From a bacterium (GTDB taxonomy: Bacteria; Zixibacteria; MSB-5A5; GN15; FEB-12): a stretch of DNA of 64,000 bases. The notes under the pieces were generated by a model. The model saw only the letters and a program-made list of their open reading frames with translations, searched no databases and was not told the DNA's origin. The translations under genes and the position numbers were made by a program. The stretch is taken from positions 310,001-374,000 of the forward strand of contig JAHLKV010000001.1 of NCBI GenBank assembly GCA_020444475.1, in the 5' to 3' direction. Below, in pieces: positions 17,419-25,392 of the stretch (its first letter is position 1; every line of letters begins with the position of its first letter).

Positions 17419-18996
17419 TTAGTGTTTGAAATGTCGAATGCCGGTAAAGACCATGGCGGCGTTGGCCTTATCCGCGGCGGCGATAGCGTCGTCATCGCCC
17501 TTGGAACCGCCCGGCTGAATGATTGCCGTGACGCCCGCGTCGGTGCCGACTTCGACACCGTCGGGCATCGGGTAGAATGCGTCGGAGGCCATCACGGCGC
17601 CTTTGGCCCGCTCGCCGGCGCGTTTGACCGCGAGGAAGCCGGCGTCGACTCGCGAAGTCTGCCCCATGCCGATACCGACCGTGGCGCCGTCTTTGGCCAG
17701 GACAATCGCGTTTGACTTGGTGTGTTTGACCACCTTCCAGGCAAACAGAAGATCGGCGAGTTCCTTCTCGCTGGGGGCGCGTTTGGTGACGGTCTTCAGA
17801 TCGGCCTTCGCAACTTCCTTTTCGTCGGCATCCTGCACGAGCAGCCCGCCAAGGATGTGCTTGTAAATGAGATCGTTGGCAAGACGGCCCTTCGCGATTT
17901 TGGGAAGCCGCAACAGTCGGCGCGCTTTCTTCTTCTTCAGCATCTTGACCGCTTCGAGGTCGTAGTCGGGCGCGATAATACACTCCACGAAATGGGTTTC
18001 GTGAAGCAACGCGGCGCAATCCATATCGACCGGTTTGTTGAGACCGATGATCGACCCGAAAGCCGAAAGCGGATCGGATTCATAGGCCGCTTTGTATGCG
18101 TCGGCAATAGTCTTCCCCACCGCCGCGCCGCACGGGTTGGCGTGCTTGAGGACGCAGGCGAACGGCTCGGAGAAATCGAGCAGCATGTCGAGGCAGGCAT
18201 TGAGATCATTGTAGTTGTTGTACGATAGCTCTTTGCCGCTGAGAATCTCAGCATCGAGCAGAGTCGCGCCCCGATAGCCCGGCTGCGAATAGACGGCGGC
18301 GTCCTGATGGGGATTCTCACCGTAGCGAAGACCGGAAAGATAGTGCCAGGTCTGTGAAAGCAAACTCGGGAAACGCGAATTTTCTTCCTTCGTGTCGGGT
18401 TTGGCAACATTAAAGTAGGCCGAAATGGCGGTGTCGTAGCGCGAGGTCAGCCCAAAGGCTTTGGTTGCACAGAGGCGACGGAAGTCCAGCGTGGTGGCGC
18501 CGTCGTGCGCCTCGAGTTCGTCGAGCAATGACTTATAGTCGGCCGGGTCGACCACGACCGTCACGTCATTGAAATTCTTCGCCGCCGAGCGAAGCATCGA
18601 CGGGCCACCGATATCTATGTTCTCGATTGCTTCCGGTTCGGTAACGTCCGGGCGGGCGACGGTCTTCTCGAACGGATAGAGATTCACGACGACGAGGTCG
18701 ATCCCTTTGCTCTCGAGCTGGGCGAGTTGCTCGCAGTCATCTTCGTTCTCGCGACGGTAGAGAATGCCGGCGTGGATTTTCGGGTGCAGCGTTTTTACGC
18801 GGCCGTCCATGACTTCGGGCGAGCCGGTGAAACTGCGGACCGAGACCGCCGGAATGCCGGCTTCCTTGATCTTCTCGAGGGTCCCGCCGGTGGAGATGAT
18901 TTCGATTCCCCGGTCGTTGAGGGCCTTGGCGAGATCAATGACGCCGGTTTTGTCGGACACTGAAACCAGTGCCCGCTTCACTTTCGCTTCGTTCAT
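17419..18996 (-). CDS. purH: Bifunctional AICAR formyltransferase / IMP cyclohydrolase
   Basis: Catalyses the last two steps of purine synthesis. 525 residues: N-terminal methylglyoxal-synthase-like cyclohydrolase domain starting RALVSVSDKTGVIDLAKAL with the MDGRVKTLHPKIHAG motif, then the formyltransferase domain with LRYGENPHQ, ACVLKHANPCGAA and IQPGGSKGD near the C-terminus. All are in one uninterrupted frame. It follows purC by 8 bases; purC overlaps purN, so this is a purine operon (purN-purC-purH in transcription order). Confidence 0.96.
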   Translation of the reverse strand: MNEAKVKRALVSVSDKTGVIDLAKALNDRGIEIISTGGTLEKIKEAGIPAVSVRSFTGSPEVMDGRVKTLHPKIHAGILYRRENEDDCEQLAQLESKGIDLVVVNLYPFEKTVARPDVTEPEAIENIDIGGPSMLRSAAKNFNDVTVVVDPADYKSLLDELEAHDGATTLDFRRLCATKAFGLTSRYDTAISAYFNVAKPDTKEENSRFPSLLSQTWHYLSGLRYGENPHQDAAVYSQPGYRGATLLDAEILSGKELSYNNYNDLNACLDMLLDFSEPFACVLKHANPCGAAVGKTIADAYKAAYESDPLSAFGSIIGLNKPVDMDCAALLHETHFVECIIAPDYDLEAVKMLKKKKARRLLRLPKIAKGRLANDLIYKHILGGLLVQDADEKEVAKADLKTVTKRAPSEKELADLLFAWKVVKHTKSNAIVLAKDGATVGIGMGQTSRVDAGFLAVKRAGERAKGAVMASDAFYPMPDGVEVGTDAGVTAIIQPGGSKGDDDAIAAADKANAAMVFTGIRHFKH

Positions 18997-19004
18997 GGGA
19001 TCTA

Positions 19005-19901
19005 CTACTTGCCTGTTAGGAGTTTCTGGGCTTCGCGATAACGACGCGCCGTGGCCTCGACGACATCGTCGGGCAGCATCGGCGCCGGCGGCTTTTTGTT
19101 CCAGTCGAGCCCGTCGAGCCAGTCACGAAGCGGCTGCTTGTCAAACGACGGCTGACTTCGTCCGGGCTCGTAGGAGCTGACCGGCCAGAAGCGACTGGAA
19201 TCCGGCGAGAGGACTTCATCGATCAAAATGAAGCGGCCGTCCTTGAAACCGAATTCAAACTTGGTGTCGGCAATGATGATTCCCCTGGTGCGGGCGTATT
19301 CGGAGGCTTTCAGGTAGATCGCCAGGGAAGCTGTGCGGCATTTCTCGGCGGTCTCTTTGCCGATCAGGTCAACCAACTGCTCGTAGCTGATGTTTTCGTC
19401 GTGACCGTCATCGTTCTTGGACGACGGGGTAAACAGCGGCTCGGGCAGTTTGTCGGACTCCCGGATTTCGGGAGCGAATTCAATGCCGTGGACGATATTC
19501 GACCCTTTGGCACGAGCGGCCTTGAGTTCCTTCCACATCGAGCCGGAAATGTAACCGCGGACGATGCACTCGGCGTCGATCCGGTCAGCCTTGGTGACGA
19601 TCATTGACCGACCTTCGAGCTGGTCACGGTACTTCTTAAGCGGCTCGGGATACTCGTCGATATTGGCCGTGATGAGGTGGTTTTCGACCACGTCTTTCAG
19701 GAAATCGAACCAGAAGAGCGAGGTCTCGGTGAGCACGCGGCCTTTGCCGGGGATACCGTTGGGCATGACGACATCAAAGGCCGACATGCGGTCGGAAGCG
19801 ACAAAGAGGAGCGAATCCCCGAGATCGTAGATATCGCGGACCTTGCCGCGGCGCATCAGGGGGAATTCCTTGATATCGGTTTGGAGTACTACGTTAGTCA
19901 T
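19005..19901 (-). CDS. purC: Phosphoribosylaminoimidazole-succinocarboxamide (SAICAR) synthase
   Basis: Ligates aspartate to CAIR using ATP. 298 residues, the longer PurC type. Motifs: RRGKVRDIYDLGDSLLFVASDRMSAFDV at the N-terminus, ECIVRGYISGSMWKE, IIADTKFEFGF and a LIDEVLSPDSSRFWP segment that forms the acidic nucleotide site. The first codon overlaps the end of purN by eight bases, implying coupled translation. Confidence 0.96.
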   Translation of the reverse strand: MTNVVLQTDIKEFPLMRRGKVRDIYDLGDSLLFVASDRMSAFDVVMPNGIPGKGRVLTETSLFWFDFLKDVVENHLITANIDEYPEPLKKYRDQLEGRSMIVTKADRIDAECIVRGYISGSMWKELKAARAKGSNIVHGIEFAPEIRESDKLPEPLFTPSSKNDDGHDENISYEQLVDLIGKETAEKCRTASLAIYLKASEYARTRGIIIADTKFEFGFKDGRFILIDEVLSPDSSRFWPVSSYEPGRSQPSFDKQPLRDWLDGLDWNKKPPAPMLPDDVVEATARRYREAQKLLTGK

Positions 19902-20508
19902 GGTGTTGATTGTATTCTCCCTTTATGAGCTTGTCCAGCACTTTCGGATAGAGTCGATGCTCCGCTTCGAGCACGCGGGCCGCCAGCGTTTCCGGCGTAT
20001 CGTCTTTATGGACAGACACTTTGGCCTGTTCAAGGATTCGCCCGTTGTCATAGATTTCGTCTACCAGATGGACGGTCGGGCCGGATTCGGTGTCGCCTGA
20101 GGCAAGGACGGCTTCGTGCACATGATGCCCGTACATTCCCTTGCCACCGTACTTGGGCAGAAGAGCCGGGTGAATATTGACAATGCGGCCGCGCCAGGCC
20201 CGCACGACAATGGATGGCAGCAGCTTAAGGTAGCCGGCAAGAGCAATATACTCAATCTGCCGCTCCTTTAGGTTTGCCAGCAGGTCCGCTCCGGCCTGCT
20301 CCTCGGATTCGTACTTGTTGAGTCGAAACACGAAGGTCTCGATACCGGCATCGGAGGCGCGGGTCAATCCATACGCCTTCTTCGTGTTCGAAACGACCCA
20401 AACGATCTCGCCTGACAGGCGACCGTCGCGGGAAGCGTCGATCAGCGACTGAAGGTCGGTCCCCGACCCGGAGATGAAGACGGCGATTCTGGCCCGGTGA
20501 TCGTTCAT
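19894..20508 (-). CDS. purN: Phosphoribosylglycinamide formyltransferase
   Basis: Transfers a formyl group from 10-formyltetrahydrofolate to GAR. 204 residues; phosphate loop ISGSGTDLQSLID near 13-25, IALAGYLKLLPS, the catalytic NIHPALLPKYGGKGMYG with Asn and His, and DTESGPTVHLVDEIYDNG containing the conserved Asp. Starts 4 bases before the gatB stop on the other side, so purN follows gatB directly. Confidence 0.95.
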   Translation of the reverse strand: MNDHRARIAVFISGSGTDLQSLIDASRDGRLSGEIVWVVSNTKKAYGLTRASDAGIETFVFRLNKYESEEQAGADLLANLKERQIEYIALAGYLKLLPSIVVRAWRGRIVNIHPALLPKYGGKGMYGHHVHEAVLASGDTESGPTVHLVDEIYDNGRILEQAKVSVHKDDTPETLAARVLEAEHRLYPKVLDKLIKGEYNQHHD

Positions 20509-20512
20509 TGTC

Positions 20513-21961
20513 TCATCCGTCGAGTTTCTTTTTCAGCAGCTCGTTTACCATTGTCGGATTGGCCTGCCCTCGAGTCTCTTTCATAACCTGTCCGACAAAG
20601 AAGCCGAAGACGTTGGTTTTGCCCGAACGGTATTTCGCAACATTGTCGGGGTTGGCATCGAGCAGGCGCTCTATAATAGGTTCCAGAACGGAGTTATCGC
20701 TGATCTGTTCCAGACCTTTCTTTTTGATAATACTAGCGGGGGCATCCCCTGACACAACCATCTCGGCGAAGACGTCTTTGGCGATTTTGCCGGAAATCTG
20801 GCCGGATTTCACTCGTTTGAGCAGGTCGGCGATGTGGTTCGGTTTGACGTGGTAGTCGCCGATCTCGACGCCGGCGTCTTTGACGGCGGCCAGTAGTTCG
20901 GTGCCGATCCAGTTGGCGGCCGCCTGGCCGTCGTCGAACTCAGACATGACCGACTCGAAGTAGTCCGCCAGCGAACGGGTGTCTGTCAGGACCGCAGCAT
21001 CGTACTCGCGGATGCCGTACTGCGAGACGAACCGCGTGGCCCGAGCCTCGGCGAGTTCGGGCAGGTCGGCGCGGACCCGTGCGATCCAATCGTTGTCGAC
21101 CTGCAGGGTAACCAGGTCCGGCTCAGGGAAATACCGGTAGTCGTGGGATTCTTCTTTGGAGCGCATCATCTCGGCGGTTTGGGATTTCTCATTCCAGAGC
21201 AGCGTTGTCTGCTCGACCGCGCCGCCGGATTTGATCAGGTTGATTTGGCGGTTGATCTCGTACTCGAGTGCTTTCTCGACATGCTTGAAGGAGTTGAGAT
21301 TCTTTAACTCGGTGCGGGTGCCGAAAGTCTCGGAGCCGATCGGTCGGACGGAGACGTTGGCGTCGCAGCGAAGGTGCCCCTTCTCCATGTCCCCGGTGCA
21401 GACGTCGAGGTATTGAAGTGTTTGTTTAAGCTTCACAAGATAAGCATATGCTTCCCGAGGGGATCGAATATCAGGGTGCGACACGATCTCGATCAACGGC
21501 GTGCCGCACCGGTTGAGATCGACCTGCGTGTAAGGCTCGCCGGACTCGGGATGCAGGGACTTGCCGGCGTCTTCCTCCAGATGAATTCGGATCAGTCCGA
21601 CCGATTTGCGATGATCGTCAAGCGTGAACTCGATGGCTCCACCTTCGCCGACCGGCTTGTCAAACTGAGATATCTGGTAGCCCTTGGGAAGGTCCGGGTA
21701 GAAGTAATTCTTCCGAGCAAAGACCGACTCGTTTCGGACAGAGCCGCCGATCGCCAGGATCATCCTCATGGCGTATTCCACCGCCTTTTTGTTCAGGACC
21801 GGGAGGGCTCCCGGCAGGCCGAGACAAACCGGGCAGGTCAGGCTGTTGGGTTCGGCGCCGTACTGCACCCGGCAGCCGCAGAAGATCTTGCTGTTGGTTT
21901 GAAGTTGAGCGTGGACTTCGAGTCCGATTACCGGTTCGAAGCCGTCGTATTCGGCCACCAT
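20513..21961 (-). CDS. gatB: Aspartyl/glutamyl-tRNA amidotransferase subunit B
   Basis: Subunit of GatCAB, which converts Asp-tRNAAsn and Glu-tRNAGln to the amides; GatB binds the tRNA and carries the kinase site. About 482 residues, starting at the ATG at 21961 (MVAEYDG, then EPVIGLEVHAQLQT); a GTG six codons earlier is also possible. GatB hallmarks: CPVCLGLPGALPVLNKKAVE with zinc-site cysteines, RKNYFYPDLPKGYQISQ and DLNRCGTPLIEIVSHPD. The C-terminal YqeY-like tail is present. gatA is 2.9 kb upstream in the same run; gatC is not in the window. Confidence 0.95.
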   Translation of the reverse strand: MVAEYDGFEPVIGLEVHAQLQTNSKIFCGCRVQYGAEPNSLTCPVCLGLPGALPVLNKKAVEYAMRMILAIGGSVRNESVFARKNYFYPDLPKGYQISQFDKPVGEGGAIEFTLDDHRKSVGLIRIHLEEDAGKSLHPESGEPYTQVDLNRCGTPLIEIVSHPDIRSPREAYAYLVKLKQTLQYLDVCTGDMEKGHLRCDANVSVRPIGSETFGTRTELKNLNSFKHVEKALEYEINRQINLIKSGGAVEQTTLLWNEKSQTAEMMRSKEESHDYRYFPEPDLVTLQVDNDWIARVRADLPELAEARATRFVSQYGIREYDAAVLTDTRSLADYFESVMSEFDDGQAAANWIGTELLAAVKDAGVEIGDYHVKPNHIADLLKRVKSGQISGKIAKDVFAEMVVSGDAPASIIKKKGLEQISDNSVLEPIIERLLDANPDNVAKYRSGKTNVFGFFVGQVMKETRGQANPTMVNELLKKKLDG

Positions 21962-22071
21962 CGGCTCCCTGCCGATCACCTGGTCGGCTGTTCCAAAACG
22001 AGTAACGGCGTGCCGAACTAAAACTGGGGATACGCACGCCGAGAATACTAGCTATCTGTCTATGGGCGGGA

Positions 22072-22099
22072 AATATAGGCTACAGGGCGAGAATGTCAA
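22072..22099 (-). promoter_or_regulatory. Internal promoter ahead of gatB
   Basis: TTGACA (22094-22099) and TATATT (22072-22077) separated by 16 bases, overlapping the 3' end of the upstream membrane-protein gene. It would give gatB, purN, purC and purH their own transcript with a leader of about 100 bases. Confidence 0.6.
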
Positions 22100-22655
22100 A
22101 CCTAATCAGGTCGAACAGCCCGGACCACTTGATCAGGACGGCGAAGAAGGCGAGTTGGACAACCAGTCGAAGCAGGCGGGCCGAGGTCAGCTTCTCGGCT
22201 CTCTCCGTGTCGTAGCCGGCTGAGCGCAAGATCATAAACGGGAGGTCGGCCAACAGAGCACCGAACTGATAGAGCCAGAAGAGCGGATTGAGCAGGTTGA
22301 TCTGCTGCTTCCAGAGTCGAGACTTATAGGAGGCAATTCCCCGATCGAGCAGGGTGAGGACTTCGTTGTCGCGAACATCGAAGCGCCGCACGACATGATC
22401 GCGGAAGATGGCTTTGATGAGATTGATCCGGACTTTGCGACCACCGCGCGACTCGGCGTCACGGGTAACCATCGATCCCAGCCCGACCCGTCTCAGCGAG
22501 TCGATCGCCAGGACGGCCATCGGCTCCATCTTCGTGCGAACCGCCTGGGCGGGGACATTCGTCTCACGGTTCGTGAAGGAGATGTATTCCTTGTAGAGAG
22601 CGCGAAGTTCTTCGAGATTCGCCAGCCGGTTTCTGATTTCGAAGTAATTCATCAT
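22080..22655 (-). CDS. Uncharacterised membrane protein
   Basis: 191 residues, no family recognised. The first 120 residues look soluble and helical, with a basic patch (SRGGRKVRINLIKAIFRDHVVRRFDVRD). Two hydrophobic segments follow, about 121-143 and 161-184, so the protein is probably anchored at the C-terminus with the basic domain in the cytosol. The start (ATG ATG at 22655) has GGAGG 9 bases upstream and overlaps the stop of the hydrolase gene (ATGA). Co-transcribed with the hydrolase and gatA. Confidence 0.6.
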   Translation of the reverse strand: MMNYFEIRNRLANLEELRALYKEYISFTNRETNVPAQAVRTKMEPMAVLAIDSLRRVGLGSMVTRDAESRGGRKVRINLIKAIFRDHVVRRFDVRDNEVLTLLDRGIASYKSRLWKQQINLLNPLFWLYQFGALLADLPFMILRSAGYDTERAEKLTSARLLRLVVQLAFFAVLIKWSGLFDLIRFDILAL

Positions 22656-23443
22656 GCCGACAGCCCTCCGGACAGGAAGGCCATGAGGTCCCGGTTGAAT
22701 CTCTCCGGCTGTTCGAGATTGAGCATGTGCCCGGCGCCGTCGTAGATTCGAAGGATGCTCCCCTGAACGCGTTTGTGGAGCTGTTGGGCAAGCGGCACAA
22801 AGACCCGGTCGAGTTCACCGGCGACTATCAGGGTCGGCGTCGTGATCGTGTGAACCCGCTCAAGGTCATTTTCTTTCGGATATTTGCCGCGCATCTTGTC
22901 TTTCCAAACCGCTCCCGAGTAACCGTGCATCATCGCTTCCATCAACGGACGAATCGTCGTCCTCTCCCCCTGTGTGTACCAGGCCAGTGACCAGCGCATC
23001 CACTGCTCTTTGGCCGCTTCCGGGCCGTCCTTCCGGCCGACATCGTCGAGCCGCGCGAACTTCTTTCCCGGGCTGTAGCCTGCGGCGCCGGTGCTGACCA
23101 GAGTCAGCGTGCGCAGCCGGTCGGCGTGGTTCATAGCGAAACCGATGGCGGTCGAACCGCCCATTGACAGGCCAACCAGGTCAAACCGCTCTATTTTCAG
23201 GGTATCGGCAAATCTAAGGAGGTCGTTTACCCGGTCGGCGCGGCTGTAAGCATCAGGGGGAGCGTCGGAGAGGCCGTGTCCTTTGGCGTCGGGGAGAATG
23301 ACGCGATACTTCGTCTCAAAGGCCGGCACCTGCGGTAACCACATCCGCCGATCGATACTGAACCCGTGCAGGAAGATGACCGGGTCACCCGCGCCGTGTT
23401 CTTCGAAATAGAGGCGGAAACCGCCGAGATCTGCAAACGGCAT
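22652..23443 (-). CDS. Alpha/beta-fold hydrolase
   Basis: 263 residues with the complete alpha/beta-hydrolase outline: oxyanion HG motif (VIFLHGFS), nucleophile elbow GLSMGGS, an acid in VAGELDRVF and catalytic His in GAGHMLNLEQP. Resembles esterases and 3-oxoadipate enol-lactonase-type proteins; the substrate is not predictable. It lies 2 bases after gatA and overlaps the following membrane-protein gene by 4 bases. Confidence 0.88.
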   Translation of the reverse strand: MPFADLGGFRLYFEEHGAGDPVIFLHGFSIDRRMWLPQVPAFETKYRVILPDAKGHGLSDAPPDAYSRADRVNDLLRFADTLKIERFDLVGLSMGGSTAIGFAMNHADRLRTLTLVSTGAAGYSPGKKFARLDDVGRKDGPEAAKEQWMRWSLAWYTQGERTTIRPLMEAMMHGYSGAVWKDKMRGKYPKENDLERVHTITTPTLIVAGELDRVFVPLAQQLHKRVQGSILRIYDGAGHMLNLEQPERFNRDLMAFLSGGLSA

Positions 23444-23445
23444 GA

Positions 23446-24879
23446 TTACTTGTTGTTCAGGAGGGTTGCGGCAATCCGGAAGAGAGTGCGCTCGTCGAAA
23501 TGCTTCGCGATAAACTGGATGCCGATCGGCAGGCCGGAAGTCGATCTGGCGAGCGGCAATGAGATCGCAGGCACACCGGCCAGCGAAGCCGGCGCGGTGT
23601 AGACGTCGGAGAGATACATCGCCAGCGGGTCGGACACCTTCTCCCCTAACCTGAACGCCGGAGTCGGCGCGGTGGGTGACAGAATGAGGTCGATGTGCTT
23701 AAAGCTTTCCTCGAACTCACGTCGCATAAGTTCTCTCACCTGAGCCGCTTTAATGTAGTAGGCATCGTAATATCCGGCCGACAACGCGTACGTTCCCAGC
23801 ATAATCCGGCGCTTAACTTCGGGGCCAAAACCGCTCGCCCGGGTGTCGGAGTACATCTCTTCGAGCGACCTGTCACGGCTCTCGCGAAGGCCATACCGGA
23901 CGCCATCGAAACGGGCGAGGTTGGCCGATGCTTCGGCCGATGCGATTACGTAGTAGGTTGGGATCGCTTTGTCGGTCAGCGGCAGGGAGATGTCGACACA
24001 GCGGTGGCCGAGCTCTTCAAGCCGCTTTCTGGTATGATCGAGCGCCGCGGCGACTTCCGGGTCAAGCCCCTCTCCCCTGTACTCTTTCGGTAGACCGATC
24101 GTCAGGGAGCGAGAAAGAGCAAGATCTGCAGTGTAGTTTGGGTGGTCGAAAGCGACGCTGGTTGAATCGCGTTCGTCGCGCCCCGCGGTCGCCTGGTAGA
24201 TCAGGACCAGATCCTCGGCGGTGCGAGCGAACGGTGAGATCTGGTCGGTCGATGACGCAAAAGCGGTCAGACCGTAGCGCGACAGGGCGCCGTAGGTTGG
24301 TTTTAGACCCAAAACACCGCAAAAGGCAGCCGGTTGGCGGACTGAGCCGCCGGTCTCGGATCCAAAGGCGAGCGGCACGATCCCGGCGGCAACCGCGGCG
24401 GCCGAGCCGCCCGATGAGCCTCCCGGAGCGCGTTCCGGATCGACCGGGTTTTTGACCGGTCCAAAGTAGGAGTTCTCGTTTGACGAGCCCATAGCAAACT
24501 CGTCCATGTTGGTCTTCCCGATGATGACCGCGCCGGATGCTATCAGGCGGGTCACCACAGTCGCGTCGTACGGCGGGATGTAGCCGTCGAGAATATGCGA
24601 CCCGCAGGTCATGGGATAGTCGGTGTAGCTGATATTGTCTTTTAGCGCGACCGGGACTCCGGCAAGCGGCAGGCGGGATTTCTGCTCCGGCGACATGGCA
24701 TCGATGGCTTCGGCCTGTTTCAGCGCTTTGCCTTCGCACAGGGTAATAAAAGCGTTGAGTTCGCTGCCCACAGTCGAAGCGAGCGCGAGCGCCCGGCCGG
24801 TGATTTCGACCGCCGAAATCTCCCCCTTGCGAGTACGGTCCGCGATTTCTGCTGCGCTGAGAGTACGATAGTCCGACAT
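23446..24879 (-). CDS. gatA: Aspartyl/glutamyl-tRNA amidotransferase subunit A
   Basis: Glutaminase/amidase subunit of GatCAB that releases ammonia for tRNA amidation. 477 residues from the ATG at 24879 (MSDYRTLSAAEIADRTRKGE). The amidase-signature triad is visible: Lys in VALKDNI, cis-Ser and nucleophile Ser in the PGGSSGGSAAAVAAG stretch. The frame extends upstream in-phase but a promoter lies directly there, so the short start is chosen. The gene appears to be leaderless (see promoter). Head of the gatA-hydrolase-membrane protein run. Confidence 0.95.
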   Translation of the reverse strand: MSDYRTLSAAEIADRTRKGEISAVEITGRALALASTVGSELNAFITLCEGKALKQAEAIDAMSPEQKSRLPLAGVPVALKDNISYTDYPMTCGSHILDGYIPPYDATVVTRLIASGAVIIGKTNMDEFAMGSSNENSYFGPVKNPVDPERAPGGSSGGSAAAVAAGIVPLAFGSETGGSVRQPAAFCGVLGLKPTYGALSRYGLTAFASSTDQISPFARTAEDLVLIYQATAGRDERDSTSVAFDHPNYTADLALSRSLTIGLPKEYRGEGLDPEVAAALDHTRKRLEELGHRCVDISLPLTDKAIPTYYVIASAEASANLARFDGVRYGLRESRDRSLEEMYSDTRASGFGPEVKRRIMLGTYALSAGYYDAYYIKAAQVRELMRREFEESFKHIDLILSPTAPTPAFRLGEKVSDPLAMYLSDVYTAPASLAGVPAISLPLARSTSGLPIGIQFIAKHFDERTLFRIAATLLNNK

Positions 24880-24886
24880 GGGGGCG

Positions 24887-24915
24887 AATATAGGAAATGA
24901 TCGGCCGCTTGCCAA
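24887..24915 (-). promoter_or_regulatory. gatA promoter, apparently leaderless
   Basis: TTGGCA (24910-24915), 17 bases, TATATT (24887-24892), then CGCCCCC and the ATG at 24879. Transcription would start on or within a base or two of the start codon, leaving no room for a ribosome site, and none is seen. Confidence 0.6.
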
Positions 24916-24947
24916 CAAGAGGTCCGAGCGTTTTCTGCCGATTAGGT

Positions 24948-24975
24948 TTGACAAAAGGCACTATTTGGCTATTTT
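24948..24975 (+). promoter_or_regulatory. Promoter of the arsR-like gene
   Basis: TTGACA (24948-24953), 16 bases, TATTTT (24970-24975). The -10 box sits in the spacer of the operator at 24962-24983, so a bound repressor would block polymerase directly. Confidence 0.55.
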
Positions 24976-24983
24976 GCCAAATA
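24962..24983. promoter_or_regulatory. ArsR-family operator 1
   Basis: Perfect inverted repeat TATTTGGC / GCCAAATA with a 6-base spacer (TATTTT), 20 bases upstream of the ArsR start. The half-site length and spacing suit a winged-helix dimer. A near-identical copy lies before the permease gene. Confidence 0.65.
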
Positions 24984-25003
24984 ACGAAATGGGAGATGAA
25001 TTG

Positions 25004-25330
25004 ATGGATGCCCGGACACAGGCGCTGTTTGAGGCGCGCGCAAAGATTATCAAGGCGATGGCTCACCCGACGAGGCTGTTTATAGTCGACCAGCTCTCCA
25101 AAACTGAACGATGCGTGGCCGATTTGACCGACGCGATTGGAGTCGATATGTCGACGGTGTCGAAGCACCTCTCAGTCCTCAAAGAGGCGGGCATTATCGA
25201 AGATCGGAAGCAGGGCGTACAGGTGTACTACCGACTTCGGACTCCCTGCGTGCTGAACTTCTTCACTTGTGTGGAGTCGGTGCTTCGCGGCGAGATTCAA
25301 GAGTCGATAGAGCCACTAAAGAAGTCGTGA
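25004..25330 (+). CDS. ArsR/SmtB-family transcriptional repressor
   Basis: 108-residue winged-helix metalloregulator starting at the ATG at 25004 (GGGAG 8 bases upstream). The DNA-recognition helix is DMSTVSKHLSVLKEAGII (about 49-66), followed by a winged hairpin EDRKQGVQVYYRL. Cys37 in ERCVADL corresponds in place to the ELCVCDL metal-site motif of arsenite regulators but only one cysteine is kept; Cys82 and Cys89 near the C-terminus could supply the others. Expected to bind the two matching operators and release them on metalloid binding. Head of a five-gene cluster with the permease, ArsE/F/G-like genes. Confidence 0.88.
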   Translation: MDARTQALFEARAKIIKAMAHPTRLFIVDQLSKTERCVADLTDAIGVDMSTVSKHLSVLKEAGIIEDRKQGVQVYYRLRTPCVLNFFTCVESVLRGEIQESIEPLKKS

Positions 25331-25344
25331 TTTTTTTTAGTTCA

Positions 25345-25366
25345 TATTTGGCCCTTTGGCCAATTA
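25345..25366. promoter_or_regulatory. ArsR-family operator 2
   Basis: TATTTGGC-CCTTTG-GCCAATTA: the first half-site is identical to operator 1 and the second differs at one position (GCCAATTA versus GCCAAATA), again with a 6-base spacer. It lies 15 bases after the arsR stop and 27 before the permease start, so the permease genes are probably controlled separately as well. Confidence 0.6.
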
Positions 25367-25392
25367 AGTGATTGGATGATCAGCAGGACGCA

